NCBI RefSeq assembly: GCF_034006335.1
Contig: NZ_JAWDIQ010000001.1
DNA: 64,000 bases
Strand: one strand, 5' to 3'
Source: Paracerasibacillus soli
Lineage (GTDB): Bacteria > Bacillota > Bacilli > Bacillales > Amphibacillaceae
Below are positions 29,836 through 38,822 of the stretch, one piece after another. The position numbers and the translations under genes are program-made. The notes beneath the pieces were generated by a model. It saw only the letters and a list, made by a program, of their open reading frames with translations, did not search any database and was not told the origin of the DNA. The first letter of the stretch is position 1; each line of letters begins with the position of its first letter.

Positions 29836-30048
29836 TTAACCTTTCATATCAATATGTGTACCTAAATGCGGTTGTGCGGCATGTTGCAATGCTTTGACAC
29901 TAGCTTCTGTGCCAGAGCTACTTAACATTTCTTGAACAAACGCACCATTTTCAGTTGCTTGATCCATTACTTTTCGCATAATAGAAACAGAAGCCTGTTG
30001 CTGTACCTTACTTTGACTGAATGCCATTGACAGTGCTGCGATATCCAT
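29836..30048 (-). CDS. yjfB: YjfB-family putative motility protein
   Basis: A 70-residue protein beginning MDIAALSMAFSQSKVQQQAS and ending HLGTHIDMKG, the layout of the YjfB family of flagellated Bacillaceae, annotated as putative motility proteins. It is acidic to neutral, helical and without a signal peptide. No mechanism is known. Confidence 0.75.
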   Translation of the reverse strand: MDIAALSMAFSQSKVQQQASVSIMRKVMDQATENGAFVQEMLSSSGTEASVKALQHAAQPHLGTHIDMKG

Positions 30049-30282
30049 TTTGTAACACCACCTTCATCATCTATTATCGGTTAAATATGGAAATTGTTGA
30101 AGTAGAAAATTTTTTATGTGTACGAAGTCTCCCATTTTTCTTTATGATGTCATGCAATCTTTGAAGTGATTCCGCTATTATAAATATGCCATTTAAGACT
30201 TTAGAAGGGGTATTTTCCTATTTATACTGGAATATTGGGATACACTAAAAAGAATGATTTTATTAGATTGGAGTAGATACTA

Positions 30283-30853
30283 ATGGAGAATTTCTCTTGT
30301 AAACTTTGGCCTGAAGATCCAACACCACGGCAACAATTAGATTGTAAGAAATGTGGACTTTACAAGCACGGTTCACGTATGGTTTGGGTGAAGGTAACCC
30401 TAAAGCACCAATTATGATAATTTTAGATAACCCTGGACTACGTGAAGATAAAGATGGTAATGCTTTCGTATGTGGAACGCGCCAAACATTACAATCAGCT
30501 GCACATCAAGTTCAACTGTTACCAGAAGACTTATACGTAACCTACATACTGAAAAGAAAACCTACTCGTAAATATGAAAAAGAACATACCCGCAGTATAT
30601 GTGTGCATCATCTAGAAGCACAATTAAGTAAACAAGAGCCCTCTGCTCTGTTTTGTCTGGTAATGTTTCCGTTCAAACAATGTTTGAACATGAAACTGCA
30701 ACTGTAAAAGATTTGCGTGGTAAATGGCATGAAGTCCAAGGTATTCCTACTGCTGTTGCCTATCATCCTTTAGCAGTAAGAAGACGACCAAACTTATGGA
30801 CAAGCTTCTTAGAAGATTGGCAATTATTAGCGAGTAAGATGGATAAAATTTAA
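30283..30853 (+). CDS. Uracil-DNA glycosylase superfamily protein, family-4-like (two frameshifts)
   Basis: About 190 residues. An N-terminal CKKCGLYKHGSRMVWGEGNP carries the CxxC pair that ligates an iron-sulfur cluster in families 4 and 5. The next motif, ILDNPGLREDKDGNAFVCG, corresponds to the GEAPGxxED active-site loop, and YHPLAVRRRPNLW to the C-terminal HPxxxRR loop. Asn/Asp substitutions (NPGLRED for APGxxED) leave the exact lesion specificity open. Frame changes occur near 30388 and 30660. It converges on the DUF2164 gene with a 4-base overlap. Confidence 0.72.
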
Positions 30854-31104
30854 ATATTACGGCGATAAGTCGGTCTTTCCAATGATGCCAAATCTTCCTC
30901 TAAGTTCATTATCTTCTGCTCTAAAATAGACTTTGCATCCCGCACACCTTGATTATAAAAGTAAGGACCAATTTCTTTATAAATAAAATCAAAAAAGTTC
31001 TCTGCAGCAAGGTCACCTATTTCCATGCCATGCTCATTGTTATAATAGTCTTTTACCATTTCAATTATTTGCCTTTTATTTTCGTTAGGAAATTTCATAT
31101 ACAA
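30850..31104 (-). CDS. DUF2164 family protein
   Basis: A small protein of 82-84 residues: MKFPNENKRQIIEMVKDYYN, then IGDLAAENFFDFIYKEIGPYFYNQGVRDAK and a coiled C-terminus. This is the DUF2164 pattern (NEKKxxxIxxIKxYF..E..EEIGDLAAxxLLDFF...IGPxxYNQGIxDA). Function unknown. The start is either TTG at 31104 (GAGG eleven bases upstream) or ATG at 31098. Confidence 0.78.
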   Translation of the reverse strand: MYMKFPNENKRQIIEMVKDYYNNEHGMEIGDLAAENFFDFIYKEIGPYFYNQGVRDAKSILEQKIMNLEEDLASLERPTYRRNI

Positions 31105-31345
31105 TTAGATCACTTCCTCATCTTTGAATGCTATCCACACTTTACATGAAAATAACAATAAAGTAAAACTTCAAAGGAGGGACATACTCCTCCTGTTCAT
31201 ATTTTACAAAAATAGCTCATTCCTCACTGAATAATCGTTGCATGTGTCACCACTTTTGCAAAACCAAATATACTATGACCATGCATGAAACTTTTAGCAA
31301 CCATTTCATGAAAGTGAAATGTTATAGATTAGGAGGAGGACCTAT

Positions 31346-32672
31346 TTGTATTGTCAAAACTGTGGTGAAAAACTAATAAATGACTCCATGTTTTGTATGA
31401 ATTGTGGAATCGAAATAAAAATAAACGCAACCACTCCAAAAGAGAGCAACGAAAATTCACCAAATCAAAATTCGAGTAGAGAAACTACACATTCCAATGA
31501 AAGTAATAAAAAGGGATCTGAAAATAAAGCTGATGAACTGGTGAATAAATCTGTTAGTCCCCATCATCATTCTCCTGTTCCCCATGCTGTAGAACAAAAT
31601 ACAGCAAATAAGCAAACGTCTGATCAAAATGAAACAAAACAAACAACAACAAAACTTAATCGATTAATGCCTACATTACCATTTCTCATTCCTATCGTTT
31701 GTTTTATAATCGCAAGCTTAAGCGTAGGTTTCTATTACATTTACGAAGATAATCAAAATGATAAAGTATTGAAATTGCAAAAATCAGCTGAAGAGGCTGC
31801 TTTGAACGGAGCATACAAAGATGCAATTGAAAGATTAAATAAGGCAATAGATATAAGACCAAACTATAAAACTTTAACTGAAGATTTACAAGAAGTTGAA
31901 CGTGCAAATGATGTATTTGCCGATATTGATACAGTACATGAACTCATAACGGAACAAGAATTTGAAAAGGCAAAGGAAAAACTTAACGTCTTAAAAGAAC
32001 AAATAATGGAAGAAACAGGCCCACTTTTCATCTCACTAAATGAGAAAGTCGCGAATAAAGAAGCGACCCTTATTATAGATGAAATAAAAAAGAGTTAGAT
32101 AGTATTACAACTGTCGACGTATTAGCTAATAAACTGAATCAACTCGCATCTCTTTCATCTGATGAAGCCCTTGAATTAGAAACACAACTATTAAGTAAAA
32201 TGGTACAAATTACGACAAAAGAAGCGACTGCTCATTTGGAGAAAGAGCAATTTGATGATGCATTAAGAACGATTAATAAGGGCTTAAGTTATAAAGAAGA
32301 TGATCAAGAATTGCTTGCCCTTAAAGATAAAATAGAACAAGAGAAAATTGCGTTTGAGCAACAAGTAACAGACGAAGATGTGCATAATCGTACAGCAGCA
32401 GTAGAATTCGAATCCTTTTCAGCTGATTTGGATGGTAAAGGAAATGTTTACATCGAAGGAACAATTATCAGTACAGCAACTATCCCCATATATTCCATTA
32501 CAGTCTACTACTCTGTGTATGATGAAAACGGCAACTTTCTGAAGATGGTTTTACTACCGTGGAACCAAATAAATTAAACCCAGGTGACAAAGGTACTTTC
32601 TCAGACACAATAGAAGGTATCGATGAAAATGTAACAGTACAAATTACAAATGTTATCTGGTTTTTTGACTAA
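31346..32672 (+). CDS. Zinc-ribbon membrane protein with coiled-coil/TPR-like ectodomain (two frameshifts)
   Basis: About 442 residues. Starts with a TTG (GGAGGAGG upstream) giving MYCQNCGEKLINDSMFCMNC, a two-CxxC zinc ribbon. A Ser/Asn-rich low-complexity linker follows, then one transmembrane helix (FLIPIVCFIIASLSVGFYYI) and an extracytoplasmic helical region with two TPR-like units (AALNGAYKDAIERLNKAIDI; EKEQFDDALRTINKGLSY). The end is a beta-rich domain (FESFSADLDGKGNVYIEGTI; YSITVYYSVYDENGNF). Frame changes lie near 32095 and 32540. It is 19 bases upstream of the HtrA-like gene, so the two probably act together at the membrane; function unknown. Confidence 0.65.
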
Positions 32673-32691
32673 AGAAAGGAAGGTGAGCGCG

Positions 32692-33429
32692 ATGAAATTA
32701 CGCTTTGTCATGAGTATCATTATCTCTATCTTCATTTTAAGTGCTGGTATATTTGGATTGTATTATATACATGATAAAGTTCCGAAAAGACTAAATGAGC
32801 CTTCAAATATTTTAGCAAGTGAGGCAACTGAAGTGAATCCAGATGATGTAGAGTCAAAAGAACTAAAGGAAATTATTCAAGAAACACAAAAAAAAGTAGT
32901 GAAAATTGAATTGGCAAACGGGACAATTGGATCTGGCTTTATATATAGTGATAAAGGTGACATTGTCACGAATGCGCATGTTGTAGCCGGTGAAACAGAT
33001 GTAGTTGTCGTTACTTCTGATGCGAAGGAGTTTTCCGGAATCGTAATTGGCGTCAGCGAGGATACGGATGTTGCACTTGTAAGAGTTGCAGGATTAGAAG
33101 GAGTTGAGCCACTCAAATTGCGAGAAGAAAAGGCAGAAATTGGTGATGAGGTTCTTGCATTAGGTAGTCCTCTCGGTCTTGAAAATACCGTAACAATAGG
33201 AATTATTAGTGGAATTGATCGAGATTTCGATTTAGATCCGTATCATTATGAAGATGTATATCAAATTTCAGCACCAATTGCTCCAGGTAATAGTGGTGGG
33301 CCACTTGTACACAGTGAGTCTGGCGAAGTTCTTGGCATTAATTCAGTTGTGTCAGACGTAGGTACAATTGGATTTAGTATTCCGATTAGAAATGTTCTAA
33401 CTCTAATCGAAGAATGGTCCGCAACATAA
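32692..33429 (+). CDS. Membrane-anchored trypsin-like serine protease, HtrA-like without PDZ
   Basis: A 245-residue protease anchored by an N-terminal helix (FVMSIIISIFILSAGIFGLYY). The catalytic triad is His in DIVTNAHVVAG, Asp in SEDTDVALVRVAGL and Ser in APGNSGGPLVHS. Unlike HtrA/HtrB it stops right after the protease domain (IGFSIPIRNVLTLIEEWSAT), with no PDZ domain. GGAAGGTGAG precedes the ATG. Encoded directly after the zinc-ribbon membrane protein, which could provide the substrate-recognition role that PDZ normally plays (inference). Confidence 0.85.
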   Translation: MKLRFVMSIIISIFILSAGIFGLYYIHDKVPKRLNEPSNILASEATEVNPDDVESKELKEIIQETQKKVVKIELANGTIGSGFIYSDKGDIVTNAHVVAGETDVVVVTSDAKEFSGIVIGVSEDTDVALVRVAGLEGVEPLKLREEKAEIGDEVLALGSPLGLENTVTIGIISGIDRDFDLDPYHYEDVYQISAPIAPGNSGGPLVHSESGEVLGINSVVSDVGTIGFSIPIRNVLTLIEEWSAT

Positions 33430-33440
33430 AGTGATACTTC

Positions 33441-33473
33441 AATCAGTAGGGAATTCTAGTTTCCCTACTGATT
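33441..33473 (+). terminator. Terminator after the protease gene
   Basis: A perfect 13-bp stem, AATCAGTAGGGAA with TTCCCTACTGATT, and a 7-base loop. The T-run is poor. The remainder of 33474-33657 contains nothing recognisable. Confidence 0.7.
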
Positions 33474-33657
33474 GTTAATATGACTTTTCATGAAGAACAT
33501 TCACATTACCTACCTTACACAGTAAAGTTTATCATCATTTTATTATCCAACTACCTAGAGAAACAAGACATCTCGTCCGATTATTGAAAAGATAATTGGC
33601 TGGTGCCTTAGACAGCTAATTTCTCACTCATTAAGAAGGAGCTGTTAAGGAACAACT

Positions 33658-33705
33658 ATATAAAAAGGCCTAATTTTCCGACTTTACAGGCGAAAAATTG
33701 GCCTT
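33658..33705 (-). terminator. Terminator of the Rpn locus
   Basis: AAGGCC-AATTTT arms pair across a 15-base loop (33665-33705), and the minus strand continues TTTTTATA. It lies about 40 bases past the stop of the free-standing Rpn C-terminal gene. Confidence 0.75.
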
Positions 33706-33745
33706 CATTTCTGCCTCTGTTTTTCAACAAAATCGCTTCATTCAT

Positions 33746-34084
33746 TTATTTTTCTAATCTCTGAATCTCATCTACTGGTAGGCCTGATAAGCGAGATACT
33801 GTCTCAACATCAAAACCTTCTTGTAGCATACGTTTTGCAGTCCTTTGTATCCCTTCCTTGATTCCTTCTTTAATTCCTTCTTTAATTCCTTCTTTAATTC
33901 CTTCTTTAATTCCCTCTTTCACACCTTCCTGTCGTGCTTCTACTTCACGCAGCTCGGCTTCACGAATGGCTGCTTCCTCATCTAGCACACGCTTTAGCCT
34001 TGCTTCATAAGCTAAAATTTCTTCCTGCGTGCTACTTAATGTTTCCCAGCTTTGAAAAGCTGTATGAAGCGTATCATCTTTCAT
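33746..34084 (-). CDS. Free-standing duplicate of the Rpn C-terminal (RpnS-like) domain
   Basis: A 112-residue protein starting MKDDTLHTAFQSWETLSS. It is nearly identical to the C-terminal third of the Rpn nuclease encoded immediately upstream, including the helix of KEGI repeats, but carries six repeat units instead of seven and a different last 17 residues (SRLSGLPVDEIQRLEK). GGAGG lies eight bases before the ATG. It has no nuclease domain. RpnS proteins are known antitoxins made from an internal start of rpn genes, so a separately encoded antitoxin or competitor is likely (inference). Intact and free of indels, unlike many neighbours. Confidence 0.75.
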   Translation of the reverse strand: MKDDTLHTAFQSWETLSSTQEEILAYEARLKRVLDEEAAIREAELREVEARQEGVKEGIKEGIKEGIKEGIKEGIKEGIQRTAKRMLQEGFDVETVSRLSGLPVDEIQRLEK

Positions 34085-34099
34085 CGCAATTTCCTCCAA
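33807..34099 (-). repeat. Direct repeat copy A of the rpn 3' region
   Basis: About 293 bases almost identical to 34223-34524, differing mainly by one 12-base repeat unit. A tandem duplication of the 3' end of the rpn gene, ending just past the internal ribosome site. Confidence 0.85.
33848..33919 (-). repeat. 12-bp coding tandem repeat, six units
   Basis: Six 12-base units of the type AATTCCTTCTTT encode the four-residue repeat KEGI on the minus strand. The upstream gene has seven units (34261-34344). Confidence 0.9.
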
Positions 34100-34149
34100 C
34101 TTTTTTATTTGAAGGTTTTTTAATTCAATTTCACCAAAAATACAATTAC

Positions 34150-34509
34150 TTACTTTACTTCCCTCCTGATTTTATGAACTTGTTCATTAGAAAGCCCAGT
34201 TAACCGAACAACCGTCTCAATATCAAAACCTTCTTGTAGCATACGTTTTGCAGTCCTTTGTATCCCTTCCTTGATTCCTTCTTTAATTCCTTCTTTAATT
34301 CCTTCTTTAATTCCTTCTTTAATTCCTTCTTTAATTCCCTCTTTCACACCTTCCTGTCGTGCTTCTACTTCACGCAGCTCGGCTTCACGAATGGCTGCTT
34401 CCTCATCTAGCACACGCTTTAGCCTTGCTTCATAAGCTAAAATTTCTTCCTGCGTGCTACTTAATGTTTCCCAGCTTTGAAAAGCTGTATGAAGCGTATC
34501 ATCTTTCAT
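34150..34509 (-). CDS. Internal in-frame RpnS-like product of the rpn gene
   Basis: Within the nuclease gene the ATG at 34509 is preceded by GGAGG (34518-34522) at eight bases, a strong start signal in the middle of a reading frame. Translation from it would give a 119-residue C-terminal domain in frame with the full-length protein. Both the start site and its ribosome site are conserved in the downstream duplicate. The product is inferred from sequence and from the published gene-within-gene organisation of rpn loci. Confidence 0.6.
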   Translation of the reverse strand: MKDDTLHTAFQSWETLSSTQEEILAYEARLKRVLDEEAAIREAELREVEARQEGVKEGIKEGIKEGIKEGIKEGIKEGIKEGIQRTAKRMLQEGFDIETVVRLTGLSNEQVHKIRREVK

Positions 34510-35160
34510 CGCAATTTCCTCCAATTCTTTGAAGATGTCATCATACACTTTCCCACCACGTCGATCAACTATACCGAGCAGTAAGAGCCATCTTGCAAGG
34601 ATATCATCCCACGGATTCAACTTATCCTCTTTCCAATCACCAAGTAGTTTTGGCATTTCAACAAAATGGAATTCCATCACATCGGTCAACATAAACTTTT
34701 TTTCATCTTCATATAAATGGTAAGTCGTGTGAAAAGCATTCGTTTGTTCAAAAATACTAAAGTTTAGGATGTTAATAGAGATGACAGGATGTAATTCCCG
34801 ATAACCCATCTTTGGTTTCATCGGTGAACGGTACACGCCTGCCCAATAATAAATAGAACGCTTAATCATATTGTATGGATTTGAGAATTGAATTTCGATA
34901 TTTATCCATTCATCTGAATTGGTCACAACCAATAAATCTAGCCTGGATTGCTTATCTTCCTGATACTCTCCACCCGCTTCCGTATTTGAAAACACAATAT
35001 CTTTAATCCGGTCACGACCCGTTTTTTGTAAAATTGCATTTAAGAAAACTACGGTGATTTCCTTATTCTTTTCACTTCCAAACAACTGTTTAAATGCGTA
35101 ATCAATTTTTAAATCCATTAACTTTTCAAGAGGGATCCGTTTTAATACTTTCGATCGCAT
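34150..35160 (-). CDS. Rpn family PD-(D/E)XK nuclease (full-length, RpnL-like)
   Basis: A 336-residue recombination-promoting nuclease/putative transposase. The N-terminus has the typical DLKIDYAFKQLFGSEKNKE. The PD-(D/E)XK core shows Asp in SRLDLLVVTNS and Glu in WINIEIQFSNP (E-x-Q variant). The C-terminal domain begins near MKDDTLHTAFQ and includes seven KEGI repeats, then ends LSNEQVHKIRREVK. Full-length Rpn proteins are DNA endonucleases with toxic, phage-defence activity that is held in check by their own C-terminal domain made separately. GGAGG eight bases before the internal ATG (34509) supports that here. Confidence 0.85.
   Translation of the reverse strand: MRSKVLKRIPLEKLMDLKIDYAFKQLFGSEKNKEITVVFLNAILQKTGRDRIKDIVFSNTEAGGEYQEDKQSRLDLLVVTNSDEWINIEIQFSNPYNMIKRSIYYWAGVYRSPMKPKMGYRELHPVISINILNFSIFEQTNAFHTTYHLYEDEKKFMLTDVMEFHFVEMPKLLGDWKEDKLNPWDDILARWLLLLGIVDRRGGKVYDDIFKELEEIAMKDDTLHTAFQSWETLSSTQEEILAYEARLKRVLDEEAAIREAELREVEARQEGVKEGIKEGIKEGIKEGIKEGIKEGIKEGIQRTAKRMLQEGFDIETVVRLTGLSNEQVHKIRREVK
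34223..34524 (-). repeat. Direct repeat copy B of the rpn 3' region
   Basis: The upstream copy of the duplicated segment described for 33807-34099. It contains seven 12-base units at 34261-34344. Confidence 0.85.
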
Positions 35161-35344
35161 GATTTTATCACCTACCTTTTAGCCATTTCGTTAGCTTAAG
35201 TATAACATTTTCTTCATTAGCCATGTTAATATTGATTTTTGACTAGATATCCTTTCTTTGTACCTCAGTTCTATTTGCCATCCTTCCATTAGAAAAATAC
35301 ATTCACTTAGGGGCTTCCACCAGCCTATATTTTAGTATGTAAAA

Positions 35345-35372
35345 GCCCATTTGAAATAATTTCCAAATGGGC
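35345..35372 (-). terminator. Terminator after cotD
   Basis: GCCCATTTG and CCAAATGGGC pair; the minus strand continues TTTTACAT. The rest of 35161-35465 shows no gene. Confidence 0.65.
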
Positions 35373-35465
35373 AAAACTGTTGATAAAACTGTTTTATTAT
35401 CGTTTCGAGCAAGCGCAACTCTTAGACCGTACTGCTTTCGTTCAGCCATACGCAACTCGTAATTA

Positions 35466-35795
35466 TTAACATCTTTTATTATTTACGGGTCTACAACGTG
35501 GATTATTTACATCACTACCGCAATTATATTCCTCGACAATATTTTTATTTTTTTCCGATTGTGTTACCGGAAAGAAGTTTTCAACCCTTGTAATATTACG
35601 ATTAACATTCACGATATGCGTTGGATGAATTTTTCTTACTGTACGCCTCGTTGTAGTAGGTCTTATAACTGTTTCAGTAGGAAATACAATCGTCTCAACA
35701 TCATTGTTGTTCCCGCGAGAATTGTTATTTCTATTACTAGCATTTGATCCAAGGATAAATTCGTCAGCATTTCTATTATTTCTTCCAAAACCCAT
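35466..35795 (-). CDS. cotD: CotD-family inner spore coat protein
   Basis: A 109-residue protein rich in Asn and Arg. The conserved CotD core is visible: VRKIHPTHIVNVNRNITRVEN, FFPVTQSEKN and NCGSDVNNPRCRP. The N-terminal half is a low-complexity Asn-rich tail, longer than in B. subtilis CotD. It indicates an endospore former; expression would be late in the mother cell. GGGGTG precedes the ATG. Intact and alone in its unit. Confidence 0.85.
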   Translation of the reverse strand: MGFGRNNRNADEFILGSNASNRNNNSRGNNNDVETIVFPTETVIRPTTTRRTVRKIHPTHIVNVNRNITRVENFFPVTQSEKNKNIVEEYNCGSDVNNPRCRPVNNKRC

Positions 35796-35961
35796 TCATA
35801 TCACCCCCTATTAGTAGATTCAATAATAATATATGTATAAGAAGTAGAGTTGACTAAACATACATAACATGAAACATAAAATCCGTGATGACCTAATCAT
35901 GGTAGGGTTAGTTGATAGATAATATTAATTTGAGGGTGTTAGAACTGGATTTAATGAATTT

Positions 35962-35999
35962 ACAATGAGTAGAGGTTTTCGAATTCCCCTACTCATTGT
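35962..35999 (-). terminator. Stem-loop after pbuG-like gene
   Basis: ACAATGAGTAG and CTACTCATTGT form a perfect 11-bp stem about 55 bases past the permease stop. No clear T-run. Confidence 0.55.
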
Positions 36000-36054
36000 T
36001 AGTTGAACAAAATGGTTGAATCCACTCCGCATTGTATTTCACATAACGCTATTA

Positions 36055-37343
36055 TTACAAAACCAAATATAATATAAATAATAAGCCTATCACATACATA
36101 ATTGGATGTATTTCTTTAAAACGTTTTTGTGCTACTAAAGCTAATGGATAAAGAATAAATCCGAAAGCGATACCGGTTGCCACACTGGAAGACAAAGGCA
36201 TCATAATGATAGTCATAAAAGCTGGAATCGAGACTTCCGATTTACTCCAGTCAATTTTACTCATCTCCATTGCCATGAAGGAACCCACAACAATCAATGC
36301 TGGTGCGGTCACTTCGGTAGTGATAACAGAAAGAATTGGTGAAAAGAAAAGTGCAATTGCAAAACAAGCTGCAATTATGACGGATGTAAAGCCTGTTCGC
36401 CCTCCAACTGCAATACCAGCCGAAGATTCAACACTTGTTGCGGGAGTCGTTGTTCCTAACAGCGCGCCAATTACACCCGCAGATGAATCAGCAAGTAGTG
36501 CTTTTCCTAAGTTCGGTATTTCATTATTTTTCATAATACCAGCTTGGCTTGTTAGACCAATTAATGCACCCGCTGTATCAAAAAAGCTACAAATAAAAAC
36601 GTAAAAATAACTGCCAATAATTGTGGCGAGAATATTTCATGCAAATGTGAAAGTACAACACCGAAAGTCGGTGAAAGACTAGGTATTTTTCCTACAACTG
36701 CAGATGGCGTATCAATTAATCCAATTATCATGCCAAGTGCTGTTGTCATAACCATTGCATAAAAGATTCCACCATTTATACCACGTACTAACATAAGTAT
36801 CGTCATTACAAGACCAATTAAAGCAAGAGCTGTCATTGGCGAGGTTAAGTTTCCAATCGTAACAAAAGTAGCATCGTCTGGCACAATAATCCCTGCATTT
36901 TTCAAACCAATAAATGCGATGAAAAATCCAATACCAGATGCAATGGCATATTTTAAGTCTTGGGGGATAACATTAATAATCTTTTCTCTTATCTTCATTA
37001 AACTCAGTATAACAAAAATGATTCCTGCTATAAAAACCCCTGTTAAAGCAACTTCCCAATCTATTCCCATTCCGATACAAACCGAAAAAGTAAAAAATGA
37101 ATTTAACCCCATGCTAGGTGCAATTGCAACTGGATAATTTGCAAGTAAACCGATGAATAATGTACCAATAATTGCAGTAAACGCGGTTGCAGTAAATACG
37201 GCTCCTTTATCCATCCCTGCTTGGCTTAGGATAAGGGGATTTACGATTAAAATATAAGATATAGAAAGAAACGTTGTAATACCTGCAAAAGTTTCCTTTT
37301 TAAATGTAGTATTTCTTTCGTTAAATTTAAAGTAGTTTTTCAT
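36055..37343 (-). CDS. pbuG: Guanine/hypoxanthine permease, NCS2 AzgA-like (one frameshift)
   Basis: A 14-helix purine permease of about 430 residues. It begins MKNYFKFNERNTTFKKETFA and has TTFLSISYILIVNPLILSQAGMD, APSMGLNSFFTFSVCIGMG, PQDLKYAIASGIGFFIAFIG and, after a frame change near 36565, FDTAGALIGLTSQAG, TTTPATSVESSAGIAVGGRTG. These are the AzgA/PbuG signatures. A guanine riboswitch with its own terminator lies in the leader, fitting hypoxanthine/guanine uptake. AGGAG precedes the ATG. Confidence 0.9.
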
Positions 37344-37398
37344 TGATGATTATCTCCTATCCACCACTTTCATGTATCCCTCCTAAAAGAACTTAAAC

Positions 37399-37433
37399 AA
37401 AAAAAACTTGGCCAGCTTTTAGCATGCCAAAGT
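37399..37433 (-). terminator. Expression-platform terminator of the guanine riboswitch
   Basis: On the minus strand ACTTTGGC pairs with GCCAAGT across a loop of about twelve bases, followed by eight T. It is 45 bases downstream of the aptamer and upstream of pbuG, so ligand-bound aptamer should favour termination. Confidence 0.8.
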
Positions 37434-37475
37434 AACTTATACAAGTATGGAAATAAAAAAAGATAATCATCCATT

Positions 37476-37543
37476 CCTTGTAGACAAGCTATTTAAGGTA
37501 GCTGGTAGAGATGTCCAAGCCATATTCTTGGACTTATACAAGT
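37476..37543 (-). ncRNA. Purine (guanine-type) riboswitch aptamer
   Basis: The minus strand carries all conserved elements of the purine riboswitch: P1 CTTGTA/TACAAG, the TATAAG junction entry, P2 GTCCAAG/CTTGGAC enclosing AATATGG, the J2/3 segment ATCTCTACC, P3 AGCTA/TAGCT enclosing CCTTAAA, and the closing GTCTAC. The specificity base preceding the final TAC is C, which selects guanine/hypoxanthine over adenine. Confidence 0.9.
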
Positions 37544-37792
37544 AGTAGCTATTCTATTTAGACAATAGAAAAATGATAGCAGGAGACGGATAACACGTCA
37601 ACAGTAAATTTTTGTAAAACGTAATATTTACTTCACTCCCCTTATACATAACCTTCTTTGATTTATCAGACTAGACATCGTTTTCATTCGTTAAAATTCA
37701 GATTCATCTTTACGCTGAATAATACTATGCTCTATCACAAATCATAAAGGTACAATTATATTTTTTATGTCATGTTGGAAAAGGAGAAAACA

Positions 37793-38746
37793 ATGAAAGT
37801 TCGTTTTGGTTATGTGGCAAATGCATTAAGTTTATGGGATGCAAGCCCATCAAAGGCACTTACATTTACACGTTATTCGGAACTTCCAAAACAAGAAAGA
37901 TTAGAGAAGCTTAAATCCGTTACTGCACAAAATTTATATCATACAAAAAGAATCTTGCACTATAATATTGCACACGAAATTAAACTTTATCGTTTTTCCA
38001 GCTCATTAGTCCCGTTGGCTACACATCCAGAAGTGAACTGGGATTTCATTTCCCCTTTTCAAAGTGAGTGGAAAGAACTTGGACAGCTTATTAAACAATA
38101 TGAAATGAGACCCAGTTTTCACCCAAACCAATTCACACTCTTTACAAGTCCTAAAGACGATGTGACTAAAAATGCAGTAAAAGACATGGAATTTCACTAT
38201 AAGATGCTCAAAGCAATGGATGTTCATCAATCAGCAATTATTAATATTCATATTGGTGGTGCCTATGGTGACAAGAAAAATACTTTAAAAAGATTTCACC
38301 ATAATCTCCAAACATTACCGACTGATATTAAAGGACAAATGACCCTTGAAAATGATGATAAGACATATAATGTAGCGGAAACCCTCGCTACTTGCGAAAA
38401 AGAAAACATTCCTATGATATTAGATTATCATCACCATATGGCAAATCAAACGGAAAATAATTTATCCGTGTATTTGCCAAAAATATTTCATACATGGCAT
38501 ACCACGAATAAAACACCAAAAATACATCTTTCTTCACCAAAGTCAGATCAAGCTTTCCGGTCACATGCTGATTTTGTTTCATTGAAATTTGTGCTGCCCT
38601 TTTTTGAATTGGCAAGGGAACTCAATCAGGACTTCGATGTCATGATTGAGGCAAAACAAAAGAATGTTGCTATGCAGCAACTAGTAGAGGAACTAGCCTC
38701 CATTCGTGGTATCAAACGGATTGCAAGCTCCACTATTATGTGGTAA
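37793..38746 (+). CDS. uvsE: UV DNA damage endonuclease
   Basis: A 317-residue UVDE-type TIM-barrel endonuclease that nicks 5' to UV photoproducts and other lesions. Starts MKVRFGYVANALSLWDASPS at 37793 (AAGGAG upstream). Metal ligands and family motifs are seen in RPSFHPNQFTLF, INIHIGGAYGDK, MTLENDDKTY, MILDYHHHMANQ and DVMIEAKQKNVA. Intact. It lies downstream of, but divergent from, the pbuG riboswitch leader. Confidence 0.92.
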   Translation: MKVRFGYVANALSLWDASPSKALTFTRYSELPKQERLEKLKSVTAQNLYHTKRILHYNIAHEIKLYRFSSSLVPLATHPEVNWDFISPFQSEWKELGQLIKQYEMRPSFHPNQFTLFTSPKDDVTKNAVKDMEFHYKMLKAMDVHQSAIINIHIGGAYGDKKNTLKRFHHNLQTLPTDIKGQMTLENDDKTYNVAETLATCEKENIPMILDYHHHMANQTENNLSVYLPKIFHTWHTTNKTPKIHLSSPKSDQAFRSHADFVSLKFVLPFFELARELNQDFDVMIEAKQKNVAMQQLVEELASIRGIKRIASSTIMW

Positions 38747-38822
38747 TAAGTGTTCAGAGGTAAAATTAAGAAATGACAATTGTCCGACTTGGTTATGTTA
38801 AGTTGCTATGAAAAATAGTGTT

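Noticed and set aside
33848..34344. Clusters of 12-base direct repeats that could suggest a CRISPR-like or satellite array
   Set aside because: The units are contiguous without spacers and encode KEGI in frame in both rpn genes; they are coding repeats.
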